In this document: piece after piece, positions 44,234-54,716 of the stretch
Layout: every line of letters starts with the position of its first letter
Numbering within the stretch: the first letter of the stretch is position 1
NCBI RefSeq assembly: GCF_020966775.1
Contig: NZ_JAJKFV010000009.1
Location: 248,001 to 312,000, forward strand
Origin: Rhodopirellula halodulae
Lineage (GTDB): Bacteria; Planctomycetota; Planctomycetia; Pirellulales; Pirellulaceae
DNA: 64,000 bases
Direction of reading: 5' to 3'
Program-made: the position numbers and the translations under genes
The notes under the pieces: generated by a model
The model's input: only the letters and a program-made list of their open reading frames with translations
Told to the model about the DNA's origin: nothing
Databases searched by the model: none

Positions 44234-45148
44234 TCACTCAATCCAGCCCCGTGATTCCAAGAACGCGAACGTCTTTTCCATCGTGTCGCGATAGATCTTT
44301 CCGCCGCCGGCTTCTTTCTTCGCGTTGAAGAAACCGTGAGGCTGGCCTTCGTACAAATGCAGCTCGCTGGCCAGTCCAGCCTCTTTGCATTCGTCACGAA
44401 ACGCTTCGCCGGTGGAAACTGGAATCAAACGATCCTTCGTTCCAAGAAATACAATCGATGGCGGATCGTCGGCGGTGATGTTGTGAGCCGGTGAATATTT
44501 CTGAAATTGATCGCCGACGCGTGCCGTCCCCCAGCCACCGGGGCCGTTGTTGTAAACCGGGTTGAACAGCAACAACGCGTTGGGTTTGCGAGAAACACCA
44601 TTTACGGTTTCGTCATCCATCATCCCCAGGAATGCGGCGAGGTGACCGCCGGCTGAACCGCCGCCGGCTGCGATTCGGTTGGGATCAATCCCGAATTCCT
44701 TCGCGCGGCCGCGAACCGTACGAAACGCATCGGAAGCGTCCTCGACACAGGTGTCAGGTGGCAGCTTGTTCTTTTTGTCGAGCAAGCGGTATTTGACGCG
44801 AAAGCAAACCATGCCTCGCGCGGCCAGCTCTTCGCTGTGTTTTTCGAACTGGCCCGGTTTACCGCCTACCCATCCGCCACCGTGGAAGAACACGGCGGCG
44901 GGGCGAGAGTCCGATGCTTTCCAATCCGCCGGACGAGTCCAATCGATGAACAGCTCCGTTTGCTTCCCGCTTATCTCATCGACGATCGTTTTGTAAACGA
45001 ACTGTTCCACGACATGATCTGGCATCGCCTCGGCAGTCGCTGCGGTTGTTGTACCGGAAGTTTCCTGGGCAAATGCATTCGTAGCCAGTCCGGCGGCCGT
45101 CCCAATGGTGAGGGCCAACACGCAAGCCAACGATCGTCGATGTGTCAT
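44234..45148 (-). CDS. Secreted alpha/beta hydrolase (esterase/lipase-like)
   Basis: 304 aa. Signal peptide (SLACVLALTIGTAAGLATNAFA). Oxyanion motif FFHGGGWVGG, nucleophile GGGSAGGHLA, and a late His in GQPHGFFN. This fits HSL/BD-FAE-type esterases. Follows mscL by 9 bp on the same strand, so likely one transcript. Substrate unknown. Confidence 0.87.
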   Translation of the reverse strand: MTHRRSLACVLALTIGTAAGLATNAFAQETSGTTTAATAEAMPDHVVEQFVYKTIVDEISGKQTELFIDWTRPADWKASDSRPAAVFFHGGGWVGGKPGQFEKHSEELAARGMVCFRVKYRLLDKKNKLPPDTCVEDASDAFRTVRGRAKEFGIDPNRIAAGGGSAGGHLAAFLGMMDDETVNGVSRKPNALLLFNPVYNNGPGGWGTARVGDQFQKYSPAHNITADDPPSIVFLGTKDRLIPVSTGEAFRDECKEAGLASELHLYEGQPHGFFNAKKEAGGGKIYRDTMEKTFAFLESRGWIE

Positions 45149-45157
45149 TGAAAACTC

Positions 45158-45622
45158 TCAGTTCTTTTGCAGGGAATCGCGAATTTCTCGCAACAGGAGA
45201 ATGTCCTCGCTCGGTTTGGCGGCTTCCTCTTCTTCTGGTTCGCCTTCCATGTGTTTTCGAGCGGCGTTGATCAGCTTAATCGCTACGAACAAGGCGAGGG
45301 CGATCAGCAGGAACTCAAACACCGTTTGCACAAAGGGGCCGTAGTTCAGAATTGGATATTTCTGAACGACCATTCCCGCGCCCTCGCCTTCGATGACTTT
45401 GCCCGCGTCATCGAGCTTCGGTGATTCAGTTGTGATCTTCACCGCAGCTTCCTTGAAGTTCACACCGCTGCGAGCCGTTAGCAAATTGATGGGCGGCATG
45501 ATGATGTTGTCGACGAGTGACTTCACGATTCCGCTGAAAGCACCACCGATCACCACACCGACAGCCAAGTCAATGACGCTACCCTTCAACGCGAATTCTT
45601 TGAATTCTTTTACCAATCCCAT
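45158..45622 (-). CDS. mscL: Large-conductance mechanosensitive channel
   Basis: 154 aa. TM1 region KEFALKGSVIDLAVGVVIGG, AFSGIVKSLVDNIIMPP and TM2 FVQTVFEFLLIALALFVAIK are diagnostic. The loop between them is longer than in E. coli. Cytoplasmic helix ends in LLREIRDSLQ. Gates under membrane tension to release solutes. Confidence 0.97.
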   Translation of the reverse strand: MGLVKEFKEFALKGSVIDLAVGVVIGGAFSGIVKSLVDNIIMPPINLLTARSGVNFKEAAVKITTESPKLDDAGKVIEGEGAGMVVQKYPILNYGPFVQTVFEFLLIALALFVAIKLINAARKHMEGEPEEEEAAKPSEDILLLREIRDSLQKN

Positions 45623-45836
45623 GACTTACCCTCGCTTGCCTTGGCCAACGCCAATCCGATGAAATCGAGAGCAACATGCTCTCATAGCAGGGAGAAGCGT
45701 AAGGCAGTTTGAAGCGGCAAGGTAGCGTCTGGATTCAATTTACAGACGCGAATCGGTTTTTACATCGTTTTGATGACAGGCGATGGATGACTGGGAAGTC
45801 GCGGTTGTTGCAGCGTTGGGCGTCTCTCGGGTGGGC

Positions 45837-47081
45837 TCATGAAGAAGCCACCGTCGCCGGCCGAAGCGTTTGTTTAGGACCGAAGAACTCATGACGGATT
45901 CGATGCGGTTGAACCCCCGCCTGTGACAACAGGGTTTGCGATAATTCCATGAAGGGTCTGGGGCCGCAAAGATAGAAGTCGCAATCATTGCCGGGCAGGA
46001 ACTCATTCAACAATGGCAAAGTCGGCAAACCAACCGCATCGCATTTTCGCGATTCCAAGTCATCAGGCAATGGATCGTTGAAGAGCGTCAGGGTTCGAAC
46101 ACCCGAGTGATCGATCTGCATCTGCTTCAGTTCTCCCGCGAAGGCTTGTGCGGACGAATTGCGGCATGCGTGCATGAAATGGATCTCTGCCGTCGGTTGA
46201 TTTCGCAGCAAAGAATGAGCCATCGAGAGGAGTGGAGTGATTCCGATTCCTCCCGCCAAGAAGACGATCGGACGCTGCGGTTTCTCGTCCACGGGCAAGG
46301 TGAACTCACCGCATGGAGGTCCCAAGACGAGGGTGCTGCCGACCTCGATCTCATCATGCAAATAGCTGGAGATCAGACCGTCCGGTGCACCTTCGACGGC
46401 ACCGGATTCGCGTTGAACGCTGATTCGCAAATGGTCGGCTCCCGCGGGGCCGGACAAACTGTAGTTGCGAGGTGAGGTTGGCGTGGTGGGGTGATCGAGA
46501 TGGACCGTGATGTACTGCCCCGGAACAAACTTTGGCAGAGGTCCGTCATCCTTTGGCTTGAGGTAGAACGATGTCACCGCATCGCTTTCTGTCTCTTTGC
46601 GATCCACAACAAATTCTCGCGTCCCGTTCCAACCACCGGGAGCTGTCAATTGCTGCTGGTAGATCTCCTGTTCGCGTTGAATGAAGATGTCAGCCAGGAA
46701 CTGATAGGCCTCTCCCACCGCATCGAGAATCTCATCCGTTGCCGCTTCGCCCATCACTTCGCGGATCGCTTCCAAAAGGTTGCTGCCGACGATCGGGTAG
46801 TGTTCGGCTTTGATTCCCAACGAGCAATGCTTCTGGGCGATCAATTCCACCGCGGGCATCAGAACCGCTGGGTTGTCGATGTGAGTGAAGTAAGCGCAGA
46901 TCGCACCTGCTAATGCTCTTTGTTGTCCGCCGGTGTGCTGGTGAGCTTGGTTGAAGAACGCTTTCACCTCGGGGTTCTTCTGGAACATGCGTTGATAAAA
47001 GCATCGAGTGATGGTTTCAGCGTTCTCCGCGACCACCGGCGTGATGTCTTTGACAATTCGAATCGTGCTTTCACTCAGCAT
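45837..47081 (-). CDS. hmp: Flavohemoprotein (nitric oxide dioxygenase)
   Basis: Turns NO into nitrate using O2 and NAD(P)H. About 414 aa from the ATG at 47081. The globin domain (residues 1-140) has FYQRMF, proximal-His region [18 protein letters not shown]. The FAD part shows [13 protein letters not shown] and RNYSLSG; the NAD part has [12 protein letters not shown] and YLCGPRPFM. The ATG is nearer AGAGG than the TTG at 47090. An operator-like dyad lies 80-105 bp upstream. Confidence 0.96.
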   Translation of the reverse strand: MLSESTIRIVKDITPVVAENAETITRCFYQRMFQKNPEVKAFFNQAHQHTGGQQRALAGAICAYFTHIDNPAVLMPAVELIAQKHCSLGIKAEHYPIVGSNLLEAIREVMGEAATDEILDAVGEAYQFLADIFIQREQEIYQQQLTAPGGWNGTREFVVDRKETESDAVTSFYLKPKDDGPLPKFVPGQYITVHLDHPTTPTSPRNYSLSGPAGADHLRISVQRESGAVEGAPDGLISSYLHDEIEVGSTLVLGPPCGEFTLPVDEKPQRPIVFLAGGIGITPLLSMAHSLLRNQPTAEIHFMHACRNSSAQAFAGELKQMQIDHSGVRTLTLFNDPLPDDLESRKCDAVGLPTLPLLNEFLPGNDCDFYLCGPRPFMELSQTLLSQAGVQPHRIRHEFFGPKQTLRPATVASS

Positions 47082-47162
47082 TTCAATCAACCTCTTTCGT
47101 CAACCAACCTGATGCAACCACCAACCAACCGCGGCTGGAACTGCATGCGAAGGTATAGAATA

Positions 47163-47187
47163 AAACATGCGTGTCAACTGCATGTTT
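47163..47187 (-). promoter_or_regulatory. Candidate operator and -35 upstream of hmp
   Basis: AAACATGC and GCATGTTT flank 9 bases, a dyad like those bound by NO-responsive Rrf2 (NsrR) or CRP/FNR-family regulators. On the minus strand the spacer contains TTGACA, a consensus -35, so a bound regulator would block RNA polymerase. A TATACC lies 14 bp further, a short spacing for a -10. Confidence 0.5.
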
Positions 47188-47473
47188 GGGGCGGGGCGAT
47201 TTCGAAAGACGTCGGCATCGGCGAATGACGCGAAAAAGCACGTGAATCCTGGGTTTGACCCGATTTCGCGGCGATTTGTCGCGAGTGTCAACGGAGTCGA
47301 ATGCTTCGCTGATCGCGCGTACCGGAAAGCCAGTTCCCGCCAGCAAGTGGCTGCCTGAGCGATGTCGGTCCACGAGCCTTCGGGGCCATTCGTCCAAGTA
47401 GACTGAGGTGTGTTGGCCTCGCGCGGCGAGGTTTGCCGGTTGATAATCAAGACGAACCAACGAGTTGAACACG

Positions 47474-49006
47474 ATGCAATGGAACCGTTTCGCAAGCTGG
47501 ATCTTGCTGGGGCTGATCACGACGAACGTTTGGACCGCCGTCGCGATCGCGGAGGAACCATCCAAAGAGGCGAATGAAAAGTCAGAAGATGGACTGACGG
47601 ATTCATTCGTGACCACCGAGCATTCGATCACCATCGAGGGAGAAGCGATTGACTACAAAGCAACCGCCGGTCGGTTGGTCATCCAAACGGACAAGTTGGA
47701 TCCCAAGGCGGAGGTCTTTTTCGTCGCTTACACCAAGCCGGTTGATGACGTCACCAAACGTCCGCTGACCTTTTGTTTCAATGGCGGTCCTGGATCATCT
47801 TCCGTTTGGTTGCACCTGGGGATGCTGGGGCCAAAGATCATTCGCTTCCCCGACGATGCGTCGTTTTTGCAGCCGCCTTATCACCTGGACGAGAATCACC
47901 AAAGTTTGTTGGACGTGACGGACTTGGTGTTCATTGACCCGGTGAGCACGGGCTACAGTCGGCCGGCGGAAGACGTCAACAAGAGCGACTTTCATGGCTA
48001 CAACGAAGACATCCGCAGTGTTGGCCAATTCATTCATGACTACACAACCATGTTTGAACGTTGGTTGTCACCCAAGGTCATTCTGGGTGAGAGCTACGGC
48101 GGATTGCGAGTCGCCGGTTTGAGCGGCCATTTGCGAGATCATTACCGGATGGAGTTGAACGGCGCGGTGGTGATCTCCGGCGCGATCAACTTTCAAACGC
48201 TGCGGTTCTCGCCGGGGAATGATTTGCCGAATGTCTGTTTCCTGCCGACTTACACCGCGACGGCTTGGTTCCATAAACAGCTCGACGACGAATTGCAGTC
48301 GCTGCCGCTGGAAAAGGTTGTGCAGCGAGCGGAGACGTTCGCCTATCGCCAATACGCACCGGCTCTTTTGAAGGGAACCGCGATTGGGAAGAAGGAACGT
48401 CAAAAGGTGGCCAAAGAGTTGGCCAAGCTGACCGGTCTGTCAGAAGAGTATGTTTTGGCGTCGAATTTGAAAGTGTCGATGCAGCGATTCGGCAAAGAGT
48501 TACTGCGAGACGAACAACGCACGGTTGGACGATTCGATGGGCGATACGTCAGCATCGATCGTGATTCGGCGGGAGAGACACCGGAATTTGACGCCAGCGG
48601 TGCCGCCATCTTTGGCCCGTTCACGGCGTGTTTGAACGACTACATGCGTCGCGATTTGAACTACAAGGATCGTCGCGTTTACGAAATTCTGACGGGCAAC
48701 GTGCACCCATGGAGCTACCGTCCTTTCGAGGGACGCTACGTCGATGCTTCTGAGACGTTGCGAGGGGCAATGACGGCCAACCCATCGCTCAAGCTGTTTG
48801 TTGCTTGCGGATACTATGACTTAGCAACGCCCCATTTCGCGATGGAATACACGTTGGATCATTTGGGGTTGTCGCAAGACCGACGCGACAATGTCACAGT
48901 GAAGCACTACGAGGGCGGGCACATGATGTATGTGCACGGGCCGTCGCTCGAGAAGCTTCGTGAGGACTTGGTCAAGTTCTATGGCGATGCGACCGGCGTC
49001 GAGTAG
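47474..49006 (+). CDS. S10-family serine carboxypeptidase-like, secreted
   Basis: 510 aa from the ATG at 47474. Signal peptide (FASWILLGLITTNVWTAVAIA). S10 features are FCFNGGPGSSSVWLHLGMLG (oxyanion loop), the nucleophile ILGESYGGLRVAG, Asp in YYDLATPHFAMEY, and His in EGGHMMYVHG. Removes C-terminal residues from peptides in family members. It may help feed on protein outside the cell. The frame begins with a TTG at 47465. Confidence 0.92.
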   Translation: MQWNRFASWILLGLITTNVWTAVAIAEEPSKEANEKSEDGLTDSFVTTEHSITIEGEAIDYKATAGRLVIQTDKLDPKAEVFFVAYTKPVDDVTKRPLTFCFNGGPGSSSVWLHLGMLGPKIIRFPDDASFLQPPYHLDENHQSLLDVTDLVFIDPVSTGYSRPAEDVNKSDFHGYNEDIRSVGQFIHDYTTMFERWLSPKVILGESYGGLRVAGLSGHLRDHYRMELNGAVVISGAINFQTLRFSPGNDLPNVCFLPTYTATAWFHKQLDDELQSLPLEKVVQRAETFAYRQYAPALLKGTAIGKKERQKVAKELAKLTGLSEEYVLASNLKVSMQRFGKELLRDEQRTVGRFDGRYVSIDRDSAGETPEFDASGAAIFGPFTACLNDYMRRDLNYKDRRVYEILTGNVHPWSYRPFEGRYVDASETLRGAMTANPSLKLFVACGYYDLATPHFAMEYTLDHLGLSQDRRDNVTVKHYEGGHMMYVHGPSLEKLREDLVKFYGDATGVE

Positions 49007-49045
49007 TGGATGCCAGCTAATCTGTCTCGGCCGTGGCTGCTTGGA

Positions 49046-49711
49046 TCATTTGCTGATCAGAGCGGCTTCGGCCCAAAGAGACGGATCTTCCGCGACGGGG
49101 AAATCGGTGCTGAGCGTTAGTGCTTGGTTCCCCAATTCGCGATCGGCGACCAAGTAGTAGAACCCGATCTGCGATTGATCTTTCGGATCAAATCCCGTCA
49201 TGGCTTCGGCGGGAATGAAACCAGACAACTCATAGCCATCGTGTCGCGGCAAGGCGTGAATCTTCAGGATTTCCGGCCGGATGGGTTTCGGATTGGTGCG
49301 GGCTCGGTTGATTGGCACCAGCGCCGCGACGGGGCGTTCTCGTTTCGGTCCACCGCCCGCCGGCAACCATAGAAAACGATGGCAGTGCTGCGTTGCCCGG
49401 TGAATGTTGGGACTGTTGCGTGTGTCCATCCACAGGTGCAGCCCGTCGCTCTCGTCCAAACGAGTGTCGCGGCACCAGGGCAACTGCCGTTTTCCGTTGA
49501 CCAGTAGCTGAAAACCGATCCCGTCCACGTCCCACGCGATTCGCACGTCGGCAAAGATCGGGCCGCCGGACAGAGCTGCAAACGAGGGCACTCGGCAGGA
49601 CTCCGGCAACGACAGCCCTCGCGCCGTCCACTTCATTGCCTGTTGCTGCAACCGAACTTCGAATCGGAACAGCATTGTTGGGTCGAGCAGGGGGCCTTTG
49701 TGCGAACTCAA
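49046..49711 (-). CDS. CBM9/DOMON-like hypothetical protein
   Basis: 221 aa. The middle (IFADVRIAWDVDGIGFQLLV, then LHLWMDTRNSPNIHRAT) resembles the beta-sandwich of CBM9-like carbohydrate-binding or DOMON-type domains. No signal peptide visible in the called frame. The 5' end is uncertain: the first start is a TTG at 49711 and an ATG occurs at 49675. Ligand unknown. Confidence 0.6.
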   Translation of the reverse strand: MSSHKGPLLDPTMLFRFEVRLQQQAMKWTARGLSLPESCRVPSFAALSGGPIFADVRIAWDVDGIGFQLLVNGKRQLPWCRDTRLDESDGLHLWMDTRNSPNIHRATQHCHRFLWLPAGGGPKRERPVAALVPINRARTNPKPIRPEILKIHALPRHDGYELSGFIPAEAMTGFDPKDQSQIGFYYLVADRELGNQALTLSTDFPVAEDPSLWAEAALISK

Positions 49712-50140
49712 TTGAAAACCAAAACCTTGCGTCGGAAGTCGAAGTCAGCCCCACAGCCTACCGGTTTCGCCTGGGATGGGAATGCCGTCGAACGTTGGCT
49801 TGATGTTTGGAGAATTCGGGCCCGGGGACGTTTGCGAATTGTGCAGATTTCTTCAAGAAGTGGGCTGTGAAACGAAAATGAATTTACCCAAACGGAACAA
49901 CTGGAACAGACGCCGTGAAAACGCACAGCTTTCCCAAGCGAATTCAAACCCCCAGCCATCCAAGTCGCCGATAGCGTGCACTGGAGCGGGATTTCCAACT
50001 GGCGATTTGGTGGCGCCGACCGTTGCGTCCCCGTCCGCTCCAACCCACCTCACAGCCCACCATCACATTCATTCAAGTCCGGTATCGCAGTGGCCCCATT
50101 ATTCCGAGACCCCGTCTGCTGATTCCGGCCCAACATAACC

Positions 50141-51844
50141 ATGAAAATTCATTCCCCTATCCGTCATTGTTCTGCCACCGCCAAACGCCTCGCCCTTTCG
50201 GTCGCCATTGCTGGATCGATTTTGGCATCCGGTTTCGCCACCAATTTGGCCCACGCTCATCGAGTCGACCCGGCTCTCAGCGGAGGCATCTCGATCCTGG
50301 TTCACCGGTTTGACGAAGAAGCCGAACCCATTCCCGTCGCCGACCTGAACCAAACTGAAGAGAACAGCGTCGTGTTCTTGCCATCGGACGACGCTCCCGT
50401 GGTTCAACCCCCTGCCGTCGATGCGACGCCCGCCGAAATTGCCCCTGCCGACGAAGCCCCCGCCCCCACCGCATTCGTCATTGTTCCCGGAACTCACGAT
50501 TCCATCCCCACCTCAACCATCGACTTGGCTCCCGTCGATGAAGCGTCTTCCAGCGAAGATGAAGAAGCCGGCACGCTGACCTTGGCCGAAGCTGCTCCCA
50601 CCGCTCCCGCGACCCGTGTCAGTCGCACCTCTTCCGACTTCAACGAAATGCTGGCCGCCGTCGCCGCATCTACAGCAGCCAAAATCGGTATTCCGCTGGA
50701 GCATTTCCTCGAGCCCTTCGCGATGATTCGCACGCAAGCGAAGTTGCCACCCGTGGCGGGCGAATTGGATCCTTCGGTGAATGAAGAGGTCGCTGACAAC
50801 GCCGCCTTGGCTCAAGCGGTGGCTTTGAATCGATGGTGGTTGGACGACGCTCCCGTGGTTCGCGACGACCAGCCAATCTTGCAAAGCCGCGTGGTCAACC
50901 AGACGTTGCGATTGAACAAACCCGAACCGAAATTCACCATCGACGTTCGCGAAGAATTGGCCGCTTTGGCAGCCGAAGAGCCACTGGATGTGACTTCGCA
51001 CCCAGTCATCGTCCCTCTGGTCGCCAAGCACGATTTCGCAAAACCTGAGAAGGCGGTGGAAGTTGCTGAAGAAGATCCTTTGGTCGGCAGTGGCCCGGTG
51101 ATCGTCACTTTGGAAGAAGCCTATCTGCCATATGACTTGGCCGAAGAAGACTTGCCCGCCGCGGAGCAGCCGACTCAATTGGCAAAGATTTCGCCTGATT
51201 GTTTGATGGACGAAGCGGTTTGGCAAATCAGCCGCGCTGCTGACGTCGCGGAGTGTTTCTCACCGCAAGACATCGGTGGTTTGCTCGCGGACTTGGAACG
51301 TCGACGCACTGGTTTGCAAAGCATCGCCATCAACGAAATGACGCAGGACCTTGCATCCGTGTGGGCTCAGCCGGTCGCGATCATGTTGGTCGATGGGCAG
51401 CCGGTGCCTCAGCCCATTCCAGACGAGGCACCCAACGAAAGCAAGTTGATCAATACCATGTTGGTGGATGGTGTTGAGATTCCCGCACCGGTGCCCGATG
51501 CGACGCCAGACGAACTGCCGAGTTCGGAGATTGATGGGTTGATGCTGGTGGATGGTGATTTGGTGCCGACTCCCGTGCCGGACGCGGTTCCCGATGCGGA
51601 AGAATCCGCTCCCGCACCACCGATGATGATCGTCGATGGCGGGCTGATTCCAGCTCCGACCCCAGATGGCATTCCCAACGGCATTGTCAGCTTCAACACG
51701 TTGACTGGCATCGAGTCGATCGTTGCCGTGGACATTGTTCCTGAAACGGCGTACCCAGTCATGATTCCACTTTTGGGACCGGAGGCGTTTGAAAACGAAA
51801 CGCAAGTGGCAACACGACCTGAAGAAGACGCCGTGCAGCGATAG
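50141..51844 (+). CDS. Secreted acidic repeat protein, unknown function
   Basis: 567 aa. Signal peptide (KRLALSVAIAGSILASGFATNLAHA). The body is acidic, Pro/Ala-rich. Near the C-terminus a roughly 26-residue unit is repeated four times: MLVDGQPVPQPIPDEAP, MLVDGVEIPAPVPDATP, MLVDGDLVPTPVPDAVP, MIVDGGLIPAPTPDGIP. No known family. Likely exported to the periplasm or surface; the repeats may bind a partner or metal (inference). Confidence 0.7.
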   Translation: MKIHSPIRHCSATAKRLALSVAIAGSILASGFATNLAHAHRVDPALSGGISILVHRFDEEAEPIPVADLNQTEENSVVFLPSDDAPVVQPPAVDATPAEIAPADEAPAPTAFVIVPGTHDSIPTSTIDLAPVDEASSSEDEEAGTLTLAEAAPTAPATRVSRTSSDFNEMLAAVAASTAAKIGIPLEHFLEPFAMIRTQAKLPPVAGELDPSVNEEVADNAALAQAVALNRWWLDDAPVVRDDQPILQSRVVNQTLRLNKPEPKFTIDVREELAALAAEEPLDVTSHPVIVPLVAKHDFAKPEKAVEVAEEDPLVGSGPVIVTLEEAYLPYDLAEEDLPAAEQPTQLAKISPDCLMDEAVWQISRAADVAECFSPQDIGGLLADLERRRTGLQSIAINEMTQDLASVWAQPVAIMLVDGQPVPQPIPDEAPNESKLINTMLVDGVEIPAPVPDATPDELPSSEIDGLMLVDGDLVPTPVPDAVPDAEESAPAPPMMIVDGGLIPAPTPDGIPNGIVSFNTLTGIESIVAVDIVPETAYPVMIPLLGPEAFENETQVATRPEEDAVQR

Positions 51845-52014
51845 GCGATACGTCGCCGGGGCGTTGAGACTTCTCAACACTCAGCTTGCTCAGCCCCGGC
51901 TCATCGAAACACGACTCCAAGCCCGCGATGTTGAATGCCAACGTCGCGGGCTTGGCTCGTTTATACTGGCCGCCTAGTCATTCCCCACAACGACAAAACG
52001 CGGCAGGCAACACG

Positions 52015-53547
52015 ATGCGCACTTGGAGATCTCTGTGTCTCGGTCTCATTCTTGGGACCGTTTTCATCGGTACGGTGGCTTCGGCTCAAGAAGCAACTGA
52101 AAAGAAACCGTCCACTCGCAAGAACGTGCTGTTCTTGATCTCGGACGACCTGAACACCCGCATCGGTTGCTACGGCGACCCGTTGGTTCAGACGCCCAAC
52201 ATCGATCGATTGGCCGCCAGAGGCGTGTTGTTCCAAAACGCAGCTTGCCAATACCCGCTGTGTGGTCCCTCCAGAAATTCCATGTTGTGCGGCTTGTATC
52301 CGGACACCACCGGGATCCATGGCAACGCGCAGATCTTTCGGGATTCGATCCCAGAGCGTTGGTCGCTACCGCAGGCCTTTCGTTTGGACGGTTATTTTGC
52401 CGGGCGAGTTGGGAAACTGTATCACTACAACGTGCCGAAATCGGTTGGGACCAATGGTCATGACGATCCGGCGTCGTGGGAGCTGGAGCTGAACCCAGCC
52501 GGATGTGATCGTTTGATCGAAGAACCGGACATTTTCACGCTTCGTGAGAAAGCGTTTGGCGGGACGTTGTCCTGGTACGCTTCGCCCCGACCGGATGGCG
52601 AGCACACGGATGGAATGTTGGCGGAAGATGCCAGTTGGGTGCTGGAACGATGCGCGAAACGCAACGACCGCCCGTTCTTCCTGGCCGTTGGGTTTTACCG
52701 TCCGCACACACCGTACGTTGCGCCAAAAGAGTACTTCGAGCCCTACAAGTTGGAGGACATGCCGCTGTTTGACAACGTCGAGGAGGATGTTGCCGACGTG
52801 CCCAAGGCGGCTTTGTTAAGCCACAAAAAGGAACAGGAAAAGCTGACCGATCCGCTCCGTCGCCAGGCCATCCAGGCTTACTACGCCAGCACCACGTTCA
52901 TGGACGCTCAGGTTGGCAAGGTGCTGGATACTTTGGAACGCACCGGATTGGACAAGAACACCATTGTGGTTTTCACCAGCGACCACGGGTACTTCCTCGG
53001 TGAAAAAGGGCTTTGGCAAAAGCAAGCTTTGTTCGACAAGGTCGCCGGTGTGCCATTGATCATCGCGGAACCCGGCCGCGAAAAGGGGGCTGTTGCGACG
53101 ACTCCGGTTGGGTTGGTGGATTTGTATCCGACGTTGGCTGAAATGTGCGGTGTTCCAACGCAAGAGTTAATGCACGGCCAGTCGCTCGTGCCGATCTTGC
53201 GTGATCCATCGCAACTTGGGCGTGGCTATTCCATGTCGATGATTTCTCGCAACGATCGACAGAAGAAGCAACGCTACTACGGGTATTCCATCCGCACGCC
53301 GCGTTATCGCATGACGTTGTGGGACGATGGCGATCGCGGCATGGAGCTGTACGATCACGACAAGGATCCGGAGGAGTTCACCAATTTGGCGCACGGCGAT
53401 GGTCAACAAGACCCGGAGATTGCCGCGGTCATTCGTGACTTGAAGGGCAAGCTCGCGGAAGAGGTGGCCAAGGGGATGCCAGCTTCGGGCAAACGCACGG
53501 AGTACAAGGTGGGGAACTGGAACCCGATGTTGCGTGTGGACAACTGA
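52015..53547 (+). CDS. Iduronate-2-sulfatase-like secreted sulfatase
   Basis: 510 aa from the ATG at 52015. Signal peptide (LCLGLILGTVFIGTVASA). Metal site FLISDDLNTRIGCYGD, formylglycine motif LCGPSRNSMLCG, and TSDHGYFLGEKGLW all match the iduronate-2-sulfatase-like group. Such sulfatases act on sulfated polysaccharides. The frame is open from 51886 but has no signal before this ATG. Confidence 0.94.
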   Translation: MRTWRSLCLGLILGTVFIGTVASAQEATEKKPSTRKNVLFLISDDLNTRIGCYGDPLVQTPNIDRLAARGVLFQNAACQYPLCGPSRNSMLCGLYPDTTGIHGNAQIFRDSIPERWSLPQAFRLDGYFAGRVGKLYHYNVPKSVGTNGHDDPASWELELNPAGCDRLIEEPDIFTLREKAFGGTLSWYASPRPDGEHTDGMLAEDASWVLERCAKRNDRPFFLAVGFYRPHTPYVAPKEYFEPYKLEDMPLFDNVEEDVADVPKAALLSHKKEQEKLTDPLRRQAIQAYYASTTFMDAQVGKVLDTLERTGLDKNTIVVFTSDHGYFLGEKGLWQKQALFDKVAGVPLIIAEPGREKGAVATTPVGLVDLYPTLAEMCGVPTQELMHGQSLVPILRDPSQLGRGYSMSMISRNDRQKKQRYYGYSIRTPRYRMTLWDDGDRGMELYDHDKDPEEFTNLAHGDGQQDPEIAAVIRDLKGKLAEEVAKGMPASGKRTEYKVGNWNPMLRVDN

Positions 53548-53574
53548 ACGCGGCTGAATGCAGCCGACGTGCGC

Positions 53575-54255
53575 TTATATGCGAATGTTTTGAATGCGAA
53601 AGGCGAGTTGTTGCAGCTCGCTGGCCAGATCAACGTTGATGATGGCCGTTCCCGCCGGCACACGCAGTGTGGTGGGAGCGAAGTTCAAAATGCCTTGAAT
53701 GCCACCGGCCATCACGCGGGCCGCGACCTCGCTGGCTTGTTCGCTGGGGACCGCGAGAATGGCCAATTCCGGTTTGGCTTTTTCAAGCACCGCTTCCAAA
53801 TCATCTAACGGTCGGACCGTGGTTCCGCCGACTTCGCGTCCGTACTTCGCCGGGTCGGTGTCAAAGGCCGCCGCTAATGAGAAACCGAGACGCTCGAATC
53901 CTCGGTAGCGAAGCAGAGCGTTGCCCAGTGATCCGACGCCGATCAACACGGCTTTCCACTGAACGCCGGATCCCAACACAGCACCGATCCGTTCGGCCAA
54001 CAGTTGCACGTCGTAACCGACGCCGCGTCGACCAATCGAGCCTACGGAACTGAGGTCGCGGCGCACGACGGCGGGGGAAACGTTGACCATTTGCCCCAGG
54101 TCGCGACTGTTGGTGGACTTCTCTCCCGCCGCGATCAAACGGTGCAATTCGCGGTAATAGAGCGACAAACGCCCCACCGCGGGCGTGGACAATTCCGCCT
54201 TGCAAACGGCTTCATCGGAAGGATCCGAAGGGCTGGATTCGTGTTCGCTCGTCAT
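53575..54255 (-). CDS. rex: Redox-sensing transcriptional repressor Rex
   Basis: About 226 aa from the ATG at 54255. The N-terminal winged helix has TPAVGRLSLYYRELHRL, VNVSPAVVRRDLSS, GSIGRRGVGYDVQLL. The C-terminal Rossmann domain has VLIGVGSLGNALLRYRGF and FAPTTLRVP with the closing swapped helix (LASELQQLAFRIQ). It senses NADH/NAD and represses respiratory and fermentative genes when NADH is low. Its own targets cannot be read here. Confidence 0.93.
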   Translation of the reverse strand: MTSEHESSPSDPSDEAVCKAELSTPAVGRLSLYYRELHRLIAAGEKSTNSRDLGQMVNVSPAVVRRDLSSVGSIGRRGVGYDVQLLAERIGAVLGSGVQWKAVLIGVGSLGNALLRYRGFERLGFSLAAAFDTDPAKYGREVGGTTVRPLDDLEAVLEKAKPELAILAVPSEQASEVAARVMAGGIQGILNFAPTTLRVPAGTAIINVDLASELQQLAFRIQNIRI

Positions 54256-54716
54256 CGGCTTCGCTGACCCGCACAATCGTTTGAACCGGAACAACCCGCA
54301 GCGTCGGCAGGACTTGACGACGCAATCGTTCTGTTTTGCCAGGACCGCCCTGTTTGTTTGTTTAACGCTTGTTCTGCAGACGATGAAGTTTGTGCATCAA
54401 GATCAGTTTTGCTAGTCCGCAGAGTTTCCGCCTGTGCCACACACGTTCTGGCCCAGCTTATCTCTGACCGTCTGGCAAGTGAAGCCTTACCGACCCTCCC
54501 TGGCCCACGTGTGGGCCGCCCCGCTCTCACACTCGCAGCCTCGGCCTTCGTTCGGCCGACGGGCGTTCTGCTCGACCGTGACAGTGAATCAGGCAGCGGA
54601 TCGGTTTAGCCGTCTGGATTTTGATTTTGGTTTGGAGGCCAAGCCGGGGGGTATCCGGCAGGCCAAACGAAGCTGCGTTATGCAACGTCCCGTTGTTACC
54701 TGTGGAGAAACTTACG
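54256..54716. other. Divergent intergenic region between rex and the YTV gene
   Basis: 461 bp without a convincing gene. No canonical Rex operator (TTGTGA-N6-TCACAA) was found by eye. Contains the promoters of both genes and perhaps a long 5' leader for the YTV gene. Confidence 0.45.
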
